This document shows positions 25,633-37,000 of a DNA stretch of 64,000 nt, piece by piece. A program made the translations under genes and the position numbers. How positions within the stretch are numbered: the stretch's first letter is position 1; the number at the start of each line of letters is the position of its first letter. The notes below the pieces were generated by a model. That model did no database searches, was not told the DNA's origin, and saw nothing but the letters and a program-made list of their open reading frames with translations. Source of the stretch: Epilithonimonas xixisoli (lineage in GTDB: Bacteria; Bacteroidota; Bacteroidia; Flavobacteriales; Weeksellaceae); the NCBI RefSeq assembly GCF_004365655.1, contig NZ_SOEO01000002.1:868001-932000 (forward strand). The letters are read 5' to 3'.

Positions 25633-26532
25633 TTGAAACGTCTTATTTCTATCGTCGGAACTACAGGAATCGGGAAAACCAGATTGGCAATCGATTTGGC
25701 AAAACATCTCGATACGGAAATTATTTCTTGTGACTCGCGTCAGTTCTATAAAGAAATGAAAATTGGAACGGCAACACCGACTGATGAAGAATTAGCCGAA
25801 GCAAAACATCATTTTGTAGGAAATATCAGTATCAATGATTATTATTCAATAGGATTATACGAGGAACAGGCGTTGAAAAAGTTAGATGAAATTTTTTCAA
25901 AAAAAGACGTTGCAATAATGGTCGGCGGAAGCGGAATGTATGAGAAAGCCGTTGTGGAAGGAATGAATGATTTGCCAGAAGCAGACGAAGAGAATCAAAA
26001 AAAACTTATTGATATTTTTGAGAATCAAGGAATTGAACCTTTACAAGAACTTCTCAAAGAACTTGACCCAGAATATTTTTCAATTGTTGATAAAGATAAC
26101 TCAAGACGATTGTTGAGAGCAATTGATATCATTTGGCAAACCGGAAAAACCTACACCGAAAATCTTAGTACACCAAAAGCAAAAAGAAATTTTGAAATCA
26201 TAAGATTCGGAATTGAGGCACCAAGAGAAATTATCTATGAAAGAATCAATCTTCGAGTTGATAAAATGATGGAAAATGGTTTGCTTGATGAAGCTAAAAG
26301 TCTGATTGATAGCAGAGAAAAAGTGGCTCTGCAAACCGTTGGTTATTCGGAACTGTTTCGATATTTTGATGGAGAATGGGATTTGGATTTCGCTGTTTCG
26401 GAGATTAAGAAAAATTCTAGACGTTATGCTAAACGCCAAACGACGTGGAACAGAAAATTAGAAAATGTAAATTGGGTCAACTATAATAATTCTCTAGAAG
26501 AAGCATTATCTTTGCTGAATAAATTAGATTAA
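25633..26532 (+). CDS. miaA: tRNA dimethylallyltransferase
   Basis: A 299-residue MiaA. P-loop VGTTGIGKTRLAIDLA at the N-terminus, DSRQFYKEMKIGTATP (catalytic Asp and substrate loop), GGSGMYEKAV, and the RYAKRQTTWNR tail with its conserved arginines. It transfers dimethylallyl to A37 of tRNAs reading UNN codons. There is no ATG at the N-terminal boundary; TTG 25633 right before the P-loop strand is the only sensible start. Confidence 0.95.
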   Translation: MKRLISIVGTTGIGKTRLAIDLAKHLDTEIISCDSRQFYKEMKIGTATPTDEELAEAKHHFVGNISINDYYSIGLYEEQALKKLDEIFSKKDVAIMVGGSGMYEKAVVEGMNDLPEADEENQKKLIDIFENQGIEPLQELLKELDPEYFSIVDKDNSRRLLRAIDIIWQTGKTYTENLSTPKAKRNFEIIRFGIEAPREIIYERINLRVDKMMENGLLDEAKSLIDSREKVALQTVGYSELFRYFDGEWDLDFAVSEIKKNSRRYAKRQTTWNRKLENVNWVNYNNSLEEALSLLNKLD

Positions 26533-26556
26533 TCATCACATTAATAAATTATAACG

Positions 26557-27114
26557 ATGTCAAATACACCTTCAAATATGTTGGCTTTAGGAACAAAAGC
26601 TCCGGATTTTAAACTGGCGAATCCGTCAAAAAATAATGAATTGCAAAGCCTTGATTCTCTGAAAGGGAAAAAAGGAACTTTGGTAATTTTTATGTGCAAC
26701 CATTGCCCTTTTGTTCTGAATGTGATTGATAAATTGGAAGAATTGTACGAGGATTACAAATCTCAAGGCATCGAATTTATTGGAATCAATTCTAATGATG
26801 TCAATAGTTATCCCGCAGATTCACCAGAGATGATGATTGATTTTGTGGATGAAAAAGCAATCAAATTCCCTTATCTTTTTGATGGATCGCAGGATGTTGC
26901 AAAAGCTTTCGACGCAGCTTGCACGCCAGATTTTTATTTCTTCGATGAAAATTTGAGCTTGATTTATCGTGGTCAAATGGATGATTCCAGACCAGGAAAC
27001 CAAAAAGAAGTGACGGGCGAAGATTTGATTATCGCATTCGAAAATCTTTTGGCTGGTGCGGATCAGGAAGATTTTCAAAGACCAAGTTTGGGTTGTAATA
27101 TCAAGTGGAGATAA
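26557..27114 (+). CDS. Thioredoxin family protein (AhpC/TSA-type redoxin)
   Basis: A 185-residue redoxin. APDFKLANPS begins the fold. The active-site motif MCNHCPFV gives a CxxC (CNHC) preceded by VIF. The VAKAFDAACTPDFYFFD segment carries the cis-proline region (CTPDFY). There is no signal peptide, so it is cytosolic. This group (NHCPF-type) is common and poorly characterised, and is presumed to be a thiol-disulfide reductase or peroxiredoxin-like. The ORF ends in a strong terminator. Confidence 0.85.
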   Translation: MSNTPSNMLALGTKAPDFKLANPSKNNELQSLDSLKGKKGTLVIFMCNHCPFVLNVIDKLEELYEDYKSQGIEFIGINSNDVNSYPADSPEMMIDFVDEKAIKFPYLFDGSQDVAKAFDAACTPDFYFFDENLSLIYRGQMDDSRPGNQKEVTGEDLIIAFENLLAGADQEDFQRPSLGCNIKWR

Positions 27115-27116
27115 AA

Positions 27117-27155
27117 AAGAAACTCCGGAAAGCAGTTTCCGGAGTTTCTTTTTTT
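27117..27155. terminator. Bidirectional terminator with 15-bp perfect stem
   Basis: AAGAAACTCCGGAAA (27117-27131) pairs perfectly with TTTCCGGAGTTTCTT (27136-27150) around GCAG. It lies between convergent genes, with T-rich tracts on both sides. Confidence 0.92.
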
Positions 27156-27182
27156 AAAAATAACACTGTTCTTATGGGGACA

Positions 27183-27692
27183 TTATTTCAATAATTGTTT
27201 CAAAAACCGCTTCTGCGATTCAAAAGCAATCTGCTCAAAATCTATTTCGGATTCTTTGATCCAGATTCCGGCAGATATTTCGGATTCTTCTAAGGTGATT
27301 TCAAATTTTTTCTCAACTTCATAAAGGAAGAAGGAATCCAAAGTATTATAATCAATATTTTTATAAGGATAAACATTGGGTTGACTTCCAAGATATTTGA
27401 AGCTTTCTGGATTGATTTCCAATCCTAACTCTTCATTTAATTCACGAGAGCAAGTCTCTTCCGAACTTTCTTTTGGATCTGTAAAACCGCCTGGTAAATC
27501 CAGTTTTCCTTTGCCTGGTTCTTGGTTCCTTACCGTAAAAAATAATTCATCTTGATGTTTTATGATTACCGCAACAGCTGCAGCGGTGTTGTGAAATAAA
27601 ACAAAATCACAATTGCTGCAGCTCCATTTGGTAATTTGATTCCAGATTAGTTTTTCCTGACCGCATTTTGGGCAGAATCTTAAATTTTCCAT
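27183..27692 (-). CDS. Nudix hydrolase with N-terminal zinc ribbon
   Basis: A 169-residue protein. Residues 7-33 form a zinc ribbon (CPKCG...CSNCD). The Nudix box reads G(x5)E(x7)REL(x)EELGL, starting at GGFTDPKESS. The ribbon-plus-Nudix layout resembles NudC-like NADH pyrophosphatases, but it is shorter and lacks the N-terminal NudC domain, so the substrate is open. It is followed on the same strand by nothing until the terminator; xerD lies 18 bases upstream. Confidence 0.87.
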   Translation of the reverse strand: MENLRFCPKCGQEKLIWNQITKWSCSNCDFVLFHNTAAAVAVIIKHQDELFFTVRNQEPGKGKLDLPGGFTDPKESSEETCSRELNEELGLEINPESFKYLGSQPNVYPYKNIDYNTLDSFFLYEVEKKFEITLEESEISAGIWIKESEIDFEQIAFESQKRFLKQLLK

Positions 27693-27710
27693 TGGATAAA
27701 TTTAAGAAAA

Positions 27711-28622
27711 CTAAGCTGTTTTTCTGTTTCTTGGATGAAAATTTAAAATTACATTTCTTAATTCTTCAGTCTGCAAGTGGGTGTAAACCTGAGTGGTTGT
27801 AATGCTGCTGTGACCCAGCATTTCCTGGATAAATCTAAGGTCAGCTCCGTTTTGTAGAAGATGCGTTGCAAATGAATGTCTGAAAGTGTGCGGAGAAATA
27901 TTTTTGTTGATTCCGGCTTTCTGAGTCAATTCCTTGATGATAATAAAAACAATCACTCTGGACATATTGGTTCCTCTGGTATTTAGGAAAACAATGTCTT
28001 CGTGTTTTTTGTTGATTTTGATTTTTGATCTTACATTTTTGATGTAATCTTGGAGATACTCTGCAGTAGAGCTAGCAAGCGGAACGAGTCTCATTTTTTC
28101 GCCCTTACCTTCTACAACGATGAATTTTTCTTTGAAGTTGATATTAGAAATTTTCAAATCCACCAATTCCGAAACGCGCAGACCGCAGCCATAAAGCACT
28201 TCCAAAATACATTGATTTCTTTGACCAATATCGGTTTTTTTATCAACGCTATCGATGATTCTGTCGATGTCGTCCATGCTAAGTGTGTCAGGAAGATACA
28301 ATCCTAATTTCGGACCTTCTAATAATGAAGAAGGATTGTCATCCCTGTATTCTTCTTCCAACAGAAATTTGAAAAATGCTTTGATAGAGGAGATTCCTCT
28401 AGCTTGAGAGCGCTCGCTAATTTTCTTTTTGGAAAGTTGATAGATGAATTCCTGTAGGTTTTCGTAGGAAATGTCTTGTGGAGAAATGTTGTCTAGTTCT
28501 TCTGTAGCGAAGCTTTCGAGCTTTTTGATGTCTCTCACGTAAGCGTCAAGTGTGTTGTCGGAGAAGCTTTTCTCAAATTTAAGAAAATTTGAGAAGTCTG
28601 TAATTTTTTCGGACCAGTTCAT
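27711..28622 (-). CDS. xerD: Site-specific tyrosine recombinase XerD
   Basis: A 303-residue XerC/D-type recombinase. The N-terminal SAM-like DNA-binding domain spans residues 1-100. The catalytic domain has Arg in YGCGLRVSELV, then HTFRHSFATHLLQNGAD (His, Arg), LGHSSITTTQVYTH (His and the nucleophilic Tyr). Size and motifs fit a chromosomal dimer-resolution recombinase rather than a phage integrase, and there is no mobile-element context. The Nudix gene follows 18 bases downstream. Confidence 0.92.
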   Translation of the reverse strand: MNWSEKITDFSNFLKFEKSFSDNTLDAYVRDIKKLESFATEELDNISPQDISYENLQEFIYQLSKKKISERSQARGISSIKAFFKFLLEEEYRDDNPSSLLEGPKLGLYLPDTLSMDDIDRIIDSVDKKTDIGQRNQCILEVLYGCGLRVSELVDLKISNINFKEKFIVVEGKGEKMRLVPLASSTAEYLQDYIKNVRSKIKINKKHEDIVFLNTRGTNMSRVIVFIIIKELTQKAGINKNISPHTFRHSFATHLLQNGADLRFIQEMLGHSSITTTQVYTHLQTEELRNVILNFHPRNRKTA

Positions 28623-28658
28623 ATTTGTGTTTTTTTAATTGTTAATATATAAATTATC

Positions 28659-29090
28659 TCATATAATATATAGTTCTTTTTCGGTGATATTTAAAATCTC
28701 AATGCCTGCATTTTTTAAAAATTCTAATCCGCTGTCATCCGAATAGCCAGTCATATAAACCACTTTTTCGATTCCGGATTGCAATATCAATTTGCTACAC
28801 TCTTTGCACGGCGACATTGTGATGTACAAGGTTGCGCCTTTGCAGGATTGTGTACTGCTTGCTATTTTCAAGATAGCGTTGGCCTCTGCGTGGAGAACGA
28901 ACCAATTGGTTTTCCCATCCTCGTCCTCACAATTATTTTCGAAGCCAGAAGGTGTTCCGTTGTATCCGTCAGAGATGATCATTCTGTCTTTTACAATGAG
29001 CGCACCCACTTTTTTTCTCTTACAGTAAGACAGATTTGCCCATTCGGACGCCATCTTAAGATAAGCAATATCGAATTTGTTATAATTCAT
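28659..29090 (-). CDS. dCMP deaminase family protein
   Basis: A 143-residue zinc deaminase (ComEB/dCMP deaminase type). The zinc motifs are HAEANAIL (His and the proton-shuttle Glu) and SPCKECSK (two Cys). N-terminal YLKMASEWANLSYCKRKKVGALIV and DGYNGTPSGF are typical of dCMP deaminases. It makes dUMP from dCMP for thymidylate synthesis. It lies 9 bases after the enoyl-CoA hydratase gene, probably co-transcribed. Confidence 0.92.
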   Translation of the reverse strand: MNYNKFDIAYLKMASEWANLSYCKRKKVGALIVKDRMIISDGYNGTPSGFENNCEDEDGKTNWFVLHAEANAILKIASSTQSCKGATLYITMSPCKECSKLILQSGIEKVVYMTGYSDDSGLEFLKNAGIEILNITEKELYII

Positions 29091-29099
29091 TATTCCAGT

Positions 29100-29867
29100 T
29101 TAGTTGAAGGCTGGCTTTCTTTTTTCCAGAAAAGCAGCAACACCTTCTTTAAAATCTCCTTCTGCGAACAATTCTCCAAAAGAATCAATCTCGCTCTCCA
29201 TTCCATTTTCTTTGTCACTCGCATTCACTACTTTGATGGCTTTTGCGATCCCTTGTGGCGAGTTTTTAACAATTTGCTGAGCCAATTCCTCCGTTTTCGA
29301 AAGCAACTCGTCCAAAGAAAAGACTTCATTCACCAAACCAATTGATTTGGCTTTCTCAGCAGAAATCATTTTTGCTGAAAAAATCATTTCGTTTGCCAAG
29401 CCTTTTCCTACCAATTTTGGTAATCTTTGTGTTCCGCCATAACCAGGAATCAATCCCAAGGTCACTTCTGGCAAGCCTAATTTTGCATTTTCAGAAGCAT
29501 ATCTGATGTGGCAAGCCATTGCTAATTCCAATCCGCCACCTAATGCAAAACCATTGATCGCCGCAATCACGGGTTTACTACAATTTTCAATTTTATTAAA
29601 AACCAAATGTCCCCTTTTTGATAGCTCTTTGGCTTTTTCTGCACTAAAGGCTGAAAATTCTTTGATATCAGCGCCTGCAACGAAAGATTTTTCTCCACTT
29701 CCGGTAACGATAACACAGTTTACATTTTTATCTGAGTTCAAAATGTCAAAAACATTTTCCAAATCATTAAAAACCTGTGCATTCAAAGCGTTTAGGCTCT
29801 CCGGTCTGTTGATGGTTACAACTGCAATTTTTCTATCTATTGTTAATTTTATACTTTCGTAATTCAT
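29100..29867 (-). CDS. Enoyl-CoA hydratase/isomerase family protein
   Basis: A 255-residue crotonase-fold protein. NRPESLNALN, AGADIKEF (oxyanion and CoA site), GFALGGGLELAMACH with the first catalytic Glu, and GLPEVTLGLIPGYGGTQRL with the second Glu are all present. That is the full hydratase set rather than an isomerase-only version. It acts in fatty-acid beta-oxidation or butyrate-type pathways. It is first in a minus-strand row with the dCMP deaminase and, after a 36-base gap, xerD. Confidence 0.9.
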   Translation of the reverse strand: MNYESIKLTIDRKIAVVTINRPESLNALNAQVFNDLENVFDILNSDKNVNCVIVTGSGEKSFVAGADIKEFSAFSAEKAKELSKRGHLVFNKIENCSKPVIAAINGFALGGGLELAMACHIRYASENAKLGLPEVTLGLIPGYGGTQRLPKLVGKGLANEMIFSAKMISAEKAKSIGLVNEVFSLDELLSKTEELAQQIVKNSPQGIAKAIKVVNASDKENGMESEIDSFGELFAEGDFKEGVAAFLEKRKPAFN

Positions 29868-30000
29868 TTCAAAAAAAGATTATGATTAATTCTAAAATGA
29901 TTTAGAAGTCTAATTTAGAAAACTTCTGCAATATAAACAAAATATTAATGAATAATTAACATTTTTATCGCCCATTTATTAACCTTTGTAAATTATTATA

Positions 30001-30399
30001 ATGAAAAGTTTTTACAGATACTTGGAATACGCCTTTAAAACGTACATATTCCTACTTGGGATTTTGGTCGTTTCCTGTGGTAGCAGAAATTCTACAAATG
30101 ATAACTCAAAGTTCAAATCCACAACAGCATCTTATTATGCCAATAAGTTTGATGGAAAGAAGACGGCGAGTGGGGAAACATATCGACATTCCAAAATGAC
30201 AGCTGCCAACAAATCTCTCGCATTTGGAACCCGCGTAGAAATCGTGAATGTTGAAAATGAAAAATCGGTGATTGTAATCGTAAACGACAGAGGTCCGCTG
30301 AAACCGTCTAGAGAATTTGACCTTAGCCAAGGCGCTTTCAAGAAAATTGGAAACCTAAGTCAAGGCATTATTAAAATAAAATACAGAATCCTGAGATAG
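30001..30399 (+). CDS. RlpA-like septal ring lytic transglycosylase lipoprotein
   Basis: A 132-residue protein with a lipoprotein signal (lipobox LVVSC at about residues 21-25). A single double-psi beta-barrel of the RlpA family follows: TASYYANKFDGKKTASGE, AANKSLAFGTRVEIVN and VIVNDRGPLKPSREFDLSQGAF split across strands. It retains the Asp of NDRGP typical of RlpA/expansin-like barrels. There is no SPOR domain, unlike E. coli RlpA, so peptidoglycan binding may differ. It likely cleaves or remodels peptidoglycan from the outer membrane. Confidence 0.87.
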   Translation: MKSFYRYLEYAFKTYIFLLGILVVSCGSRNSTNDNSKFKSTTASYYANKFDGKKTASGETYRHSKMTAANKSLAFGTRVEIVNVENEKSVIVIVNDRGPLKPSREFDLSQGAFKKIGNLSQGIIKIKYRILR

Positions 30400-30460
30400 G
30401 CTATTTTAAATATCTGATAAATGTTAAGAAATGATTCATCACATAATATTTAAAATTGTT

Positions 30461-30468
30461 TAAATTTG
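30461..30468 (+). promoter_or_regulatory. -7 promoter element for eno
   Basis: TAAATTTG is a perfect TAnnTTTG box 54 bases before the enolase start. The -33 element is not clear. Confidence 0.45.
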
Positions 30469-30480
30469 CAATGCTTTTAA

Positions 30481-31815
<1,335 letters not shown>

Positions 31816-31840
31816 GATTTAACAAAAATTTATAATTTGA

Positions 31841-31875
31841 AGCATTCCTAATGTTAGGAATGCTTTATATTTTTA
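31841..31875 (+). terminator. Terminator of eno
   Basis: AGCATTCCTA (31841-31850) pairs with TAGGAATGCT (31855-31864) around ATGT, followed by a T-rich tail. Confidence 0.85.
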
Positions 31876-31984
31876 TGTAATTGTAAATCAGATATTTAAT
31901 GGTTTGAATTTTTCGTAATGAATTTATTTTTTTGTTCAATTATTAACATCAATAGAATCAATTGCTTGATATGACTTTTGTCAG

Positions 31985-32015
31985 TTGACCATTTCCGAGT
32001 AAAGTGTTATATTTA
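31985..32015 (+). promoter_or_regulatory. Promoter of gltA
   Basis: TTGACC (31985-31990), 17-base spacer, TATATTTA (32008-32015). It matches both TTG..TAnnTTTG of Bacteroidota (7 of 8 in the -7 box) and a sigma-70-like layout, 20 bases before the start codon. Confidence 0.6.
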
Positions 32016-32035
32016 ACACATAAATATTTTTTAAT

Positions 32036-33322
32036 ATGTCAGATAACAAAGTTATATTGAATTACGACGGGAAAAGTTTCGAATATCCCATCGTAGATAG
32101 TACAATCGGAGACAGAGGAATTGATATTTCCAAATTGAGAGACCAGACTGGATTGATCACTTTGGATCTTGGTTACAAAAACACAGGTGCTACAATTAGT
32201 GAAATTACTTACTTAGATGGAGATCAAGGGGAATTGTTCTACAGAGGATACCCAATTGAACAGATTGCTGAGAAATCCAATTTTACAGAAGTAATGTATC
32301 TTTTACTTCACGGAGAATTGCCGACTACAGATCAGTTTAATACCTTCAACGGTAACATCAAAAAATATAACTTCGTAGCAGAGGAGATGAAGAAAATCAT
32401 CGATGCTTTCCCTCGTTCTGCGCATCCAATGGGAGTTTTATCTACGCTTACTTCTGCTTTGACGGCATTTAACCCAAAAGCGGTTAATGTACAGTCTAAA
32501 GAAGAAATGGATCTTGCGGCAGAATTGCTGATTGCGAAATTTGCGCATCTTGCTGCTTGGACTTACAGAAAAACTTTAGGTCTTCCATTAAACCACGGAG
32601 ATAATAATTTAAACTATGTAGAGAATTTCTACAAAATGGCGTTCAGATTACCAAATGAAGATTTCGAAATCAATCCTGTGGTAACTCAAGCTTTAGATAA
32701 ATTATTAATCCTTCACGCAGATCACGAACAAAACTGTTCTACATCTACTGTAAGAATGGTTGGTTCTGCTCACACAGGTCTTTTTGCATCAGTTTCTGCT
32801 GGTATTTCTGCACTTTGGGGTCCACTTCACGGTGGCGCAAACCAAGCGGTGATCGAAATGCTTGAATTGATCGAAAAAGATGGAGGTGACGTAAACAAAT
32901 GGGTTGCTAAAGCGAAAGACAAGAACGACAGTTTCAGATTGATGGGCTTCGGACACAGAGTTTACAAAAACTTCGATCCAAGAGCAAAGATCATCAAAAA
33001 AGCGGCAGACGATTTATTGGCGGCGTTAGGAATTGAAGACAAAGCGCTTGACATTGCAATGCAATTAGAAAAAGTAGCTCTTGAAGACGAATACTTCATC
33101 GAAAGAAAACTCTATCCAAACGTAGATTTCTATTCTGGAATCATCTACAGAGCTTTGGGAATCCCTACGGAAATGTTCACCGTAATGTTCGCATTGGGAA
33201 GATTGCCAGGATGGATTGCTCAGTGGAAAGAAATGAGATTGAAAGGCGATCCAATCGGAAGACCAAGACAAATCTACCAAGGTGCTCAGCTTAGAGACTA
33301 TGTAGATATTTCAAAAAGATAA
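32036..33322 (+). CDS. gltA: Citrate synthase
   Basis: A 428-residue hexameric-type citrate synthase. GYPIEQIAEKSNFTEV, HADHEQNCSTSTVR, the active-site His in GPLHGGANQAV, GFGHRVYKNFDPRA, and the Asp in KLYPNVDFYSG with IPTEMFTVMFALGR. The length and N-terminal beta-rich extension are those of Gram-negative GltA. First step of the TCA cycle. It stands alone with its own promoter and terminator next to enolase. Confidence 0.97.
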   Translation: MSDNKVILNYDGKSFEYPIVDSTIGDRGIDISKLRDQTGLITLDLGYKNTGATISEITYLDGDQGELFYRGYPIEQIAEKSNFTEVMYLLLHGELPTTDQFNTFNGNIKKYNFVAEEMKKIIDAFPRSAHPMGVLSTLTSALTAFNPKAVNVQSKEEMDLAAELLIAKFAHLAAWTYRKTLGLPLNHGDNNLNYVENFYKMAFRLPNEDFEINPVVTQALDKLLILHADHEQNCSTSTVRMVGSAHTGLFASVSAGISALWGPLHGGANQAVIEMLELIEKDGGDVNKWVAKAKDKNDSFRLMGFGHRVYKNFDPRAKIIKKAADDLLAALGIEDKALDIAMQLEKVALEDEYFIERKLYPNVDFYSGIIYRALGIPTEMFTVMFALGRLPGWIAQWKEMRLKGDPIGRPRQIYQGAQLRDYVDISKR

Positions 33323-33331
33323 ATAAAACCG

Positions 33332-33360
33332 AAAGCTTCTCAATTGAGAAGCTTTTTTTT
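33332..33360 (+). terminator. Terminator of gltA
   Basis: Palindrome AAAGCTTCTCAA/TTGAGAAGCTTT (33332-33355) followed by T8. Confidence 0.9.
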
Positions 33361-33387
33361 GATCTTGTAATTAATGTAAATAAAAAT

Positions 33388-33412
33388 GCCACCATTTATA
33401 AAAAATGATGGC
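33388..33412 (-). terminator. Minus-strand terminator of the surface-protein cluster
   Basis: GCCACCATTT (33388-33397) pairs with AAATGATGGC (33403-33412), one wobble. On the minus strand a T-rich run follows. It lies about 100 bases beyond the stop of the 170-residue gene. Confidence 0.6.
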
Positions 33413-33513
33413 ACAGGTTTCAAAAACCTAAAAAAGTCAATTAATTAGTTATGAAATTTGTGTTTTTGCCCATTACTAAAATTGAACAAATTGATGTGTT
33501 ACAATTAATTAGA

Positions 33514-34026
33514 TTACTTCCAAAAATTCCAGACGCTACCGTCAAAAACGGCAATCATTTTATTAAATGTATCATAGCAAATCATTCCAGGATAAGGACT
33601 TCTAACATTTATGTCCGGACGGAAAATCTTTGGGAGAATCGCCGCTTTGTTGTCAGATTCCAACACCAATACACCTTTTGCACTTGTGGTAGAGGCACCA
33701 ATGATAGCGCCTGTACCCACTTCTGCTGTAGCATTATTTACAATGGGAGTTCCATTCCCTTTTGCGTGACTTAGCATCACCCATTTGTTGTTTTCATACA
33801 TCTTTACTTTCTGATCAGTTTTGTCGAAAAGAAAAGTACCGTTATTCGCTGGTGTAAGCGTTTCAGAAGCTTGCTGCACAGCTGGTAGAATGATACCAAA
33901 CCAATTATCAGAGTCTTTAAAGTCTAAAATGGTACTATCTCCATTGACATTACTTTTTCCTATTGCCACTTGGGCATTACAAAAAGAAACCAATCCCAGA
34001 CTGAATGTTAATATTATTTTTTTCAT
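33514..34026 (-). CDS. Secreted hypothetical protein with GxxxYD..W repeats
   Basis: 170 residues from ATG 34026; the longer upstream start would precede the signal peptide MKKIILTFSLGLVSFCNAQ. The mature part begins VAIGKSNVNGDS, typical of Flavobacteriia surface proteins. It contains two copies of a short motif, GTFLFDKTDQKVKMYENNKW and, at the C-terminus, GMICYDTFNKMIAVFDGSVW. The same motif ends the large upstream protein (GMVVYDIVDKCVKLFNGVNW). So the two neighbours share a terminal module, possibly a tail-fibre-like or trimerisation element. No sorting domain seen. Function unknown. Confidence 0.7.
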   Translation of the reverse strand: MKKIILTFSLGLVSFCNAQVAIGKSNVNGDSTILDFKDSDNWFGIILPAVQQASETLTPANNGTFLFDKTDQKVKMYENNKWVMLSHAKGNGTPIVNNATAEVGTGAIIGASTTSAKGVLVLESDNKAAILPKIFRPDINVRSPYPGMICYDTFNKMIAVFDGSVWNFWK

Positions 34027-34042
34027 TTTTCTAAGTGTTTTT

Positions 34043-37000
34043 TTAATTACTATCATTACAAGTTCTTTGGATACAAGTCCAATTGACTCCGTTGAAAAGT
34101 TTCACACATTTGTCCACAATATCATAGACAACCATACCTTCCTTCGGCTCTGCAATAGAATCTGTAAGAGGAGCTGGCACGTAGCTCACGTGGTTTACTC
34201 TAGTGATTACGAATCCGTCATTTCTGGATTCTAAAGCAATGTGACCATTTGGAATGGTGTTTGGCCAAGTGTCTTGTTTGTTTTGATTGGTGATTCCCAC
34301 TTTGGTGTAACCTTGCGGTGTTCCAGGAATTGGGTCTTTCACACAATAGCAAGACTCGATACCTTGAACTAATAAACCTGCGTAATGTGGCTCGGAATAC
34401 ATTTGTACAACAATTTCATTAATTCCTGCTTGGAAATTATTCTTTAAGAAAGTCGATTTTTCGTGACCATTGGCATAGCCTAAGAAATCCGTTGTGTTGA
34501 TGTTCTGATTAATACCATTGATGTAAACTCTCACAATCTGATTATCTACATAGTAATCTAATCTTAGCTTCAGATTGTTTGCAAGGAAAGCATTATCAAT
34601 ATTAAATTTATATTTAAAGAAATAAGTATTGGGTAATGTGGAAGCTCCGGTATTTGGTGAATCAACATCAAATCCATTTTGTGTTGCAGAAATCCAATCT
34701 GCATTACCGAATGGACTGGTTGCCCAAGTTTGATTAGGATTTCCTGCTGTTACTACCGCTCGACCAACTACAATTGCAGGGTGAAAAACCGCATTTGCAA
34801 TACTGCTGTAATTGAAAGTACTGGTTGATGGAGATGCAGTTCCTCCTGTAAAATGAGTCACAGTCCAGTTATTGTCAAGATTTCTAACCGCTTTTTTGCC
34901 AGTAGCTGTAGAGTTTGTTCCGGTGCTTACTAATGGAACTCTTTCACAAGTCATATCGATTGGCGTAAGTCCACAAACCAAAGGAACGATCTCTGCTACT
35001 CGTTTTCCACTGTCTGCAACAATCATTCTTAAATATCTTGCGTTGACTGGATTTGTAAATCTAACCGTATTTGGAATTCCTTTTTCTGCTAAGTTGTATC
35101 CTCCATAATTTGGGAAAGTACCAGTTGCAGCAGTTGTGAAAGTCACATTATCTGTACTGGTTTGGATGGTGTATCCTAAAACTTTGCTTCCAGTAGTACT
35201 TGGATAATAAGTCATCCCATTCAATATGTAAGATTGTCCGTAGTCAATCGTCAAAGATTGTCCAGCGGCACTAGATTGCCAATAATTTGCTTGAGCTACA
35301 TCATTATCTATAATGAATGCTTGCTGTCCGTTTCCTCCGCTTTGAGTTGCAGAAACTGAAGAAGAATTGAGCATTGAAGATTCTGAGGTACAGGTAATTG
35401 TTGGACAATCTCTTACAGAAGCATTCTGAGATTCACCTACTGTTTGTCCCCCATTTGCTACAGTAGGAATACCGTTTGCATCTATAGTAGTTCCTAAGTT
35501 TTGATTAGTAGCAGTAGAACCAAATCCAACAGTTACTGTGCCAGAAGAGTTTACCAAATTAGATGTTGAAAAATTTGCTCCTCCTTCTAATGTATCTACG
35601 CAACCATCGTTGTCGCTATCTAGGTCTAAACGATTCGGGATGCCATCATGATCTGTATCACATTCCAGATACATCAATACAGCGTAAGTAGGATCCGCAT
35701 ATTTAGTGGTTGTAGAAAAGCCAAAAGTTTTTGCTCCAAAATTCATATTTGCGTACCTCCAATTTCCGCCCGGAGGAGAAACTGGCGATAATTGCTCAGT
35801 TCGCAGATTGGTCAAAGTTTTGGCAAAAGGCGTTTCTGTAATGCTCCAAGTCCCTGGAACCGCTGTTTGATTTGCGAGCCCGGGAGCAGTAATTGGAATT
35901 ACAGTGGCGCCATCGTAGATATGGATGATCTTGCTATCCTGTCCATAATATTCAGGATTTTGAGACATAAGAACAAAAGCGCTCATTTTACCGGAGACAT
36001 TCCAAACAGATGGTTGCTCCCCATTTTTAGTCCACCATGCGTTGGATGTTGGATGTACAGACGCATTGTTAATGCTTATGATAACAGCTCCAGAATTTGC
36101 AGGGTAACCAAATTTACTACTCAAATCTGCAGTTACATTTTGATTTCTAGCTCCTAATGCTAGACCAAAATCTGATGGTGCAATATCAATCAAACCACCT
36201 GCGCCATACACGGCAAACATATCATTAATGGTATTGCTACATTCTGCTGTATCCAGAATCCCATCATTGTCATCGTCTAAGTCACAATCGTCCGCAATAC
36301 CATCTCCGTCAGAATCTGGGTTGGATGCAGAGACAAGACAGGTAGCATTGATCCCAAACTTCAATCCAGAAACATCTGTTGCACCTAGTGTGAAGCTAAT
36401 AGTTCCATTAGCCAATCCATCATTTCCAGCAGGATTTCTACTTTCTCCAACGGTAAACCAATTCGTAGGAAGCTCTTTTAACGGGGCAATTGCCCCAATA
36501 GTCCCTGTGTTTTTTGATAATTGATAATCATAAGTATTACCTTCGGTTAAGATACCTGCAGGGATTGTAAAAACACCAGATGCATTCACAGTTGCAGAAT
36601 AAACAAGATTTCCTGTACTGTTGATAACATTTACATACAATCCTCCTGCATTAGTTGCTGTTCCGTCAATGGTTGATGGACCATCTATGTCACGAAATAC
36701 AGTTCCAGTAACAGATGGCATTGCGAAAGGAATCAATGCATACATAGAGGCTATTCCTGCTTCTATTGGTCCTGTATTCGCACGGGTTAATGAATAGCTG
36801 GGTTGACCAGAAGTAATATTAGTATACGCTGTTACAGATGAGATTCCTATAGGGGTGTTGTTCGTTGTAAAAACATTACCACCCGCTGGCCAGCCTACAG
36901 TATTCGGAACAATATTCTTCATAGCTGCTGTAGATGTCCAGTTAGAACCTGGTGTTAATGTTAAAGCAGAAGCTTGGGTAATTCCGGTATTAGTTACAAA

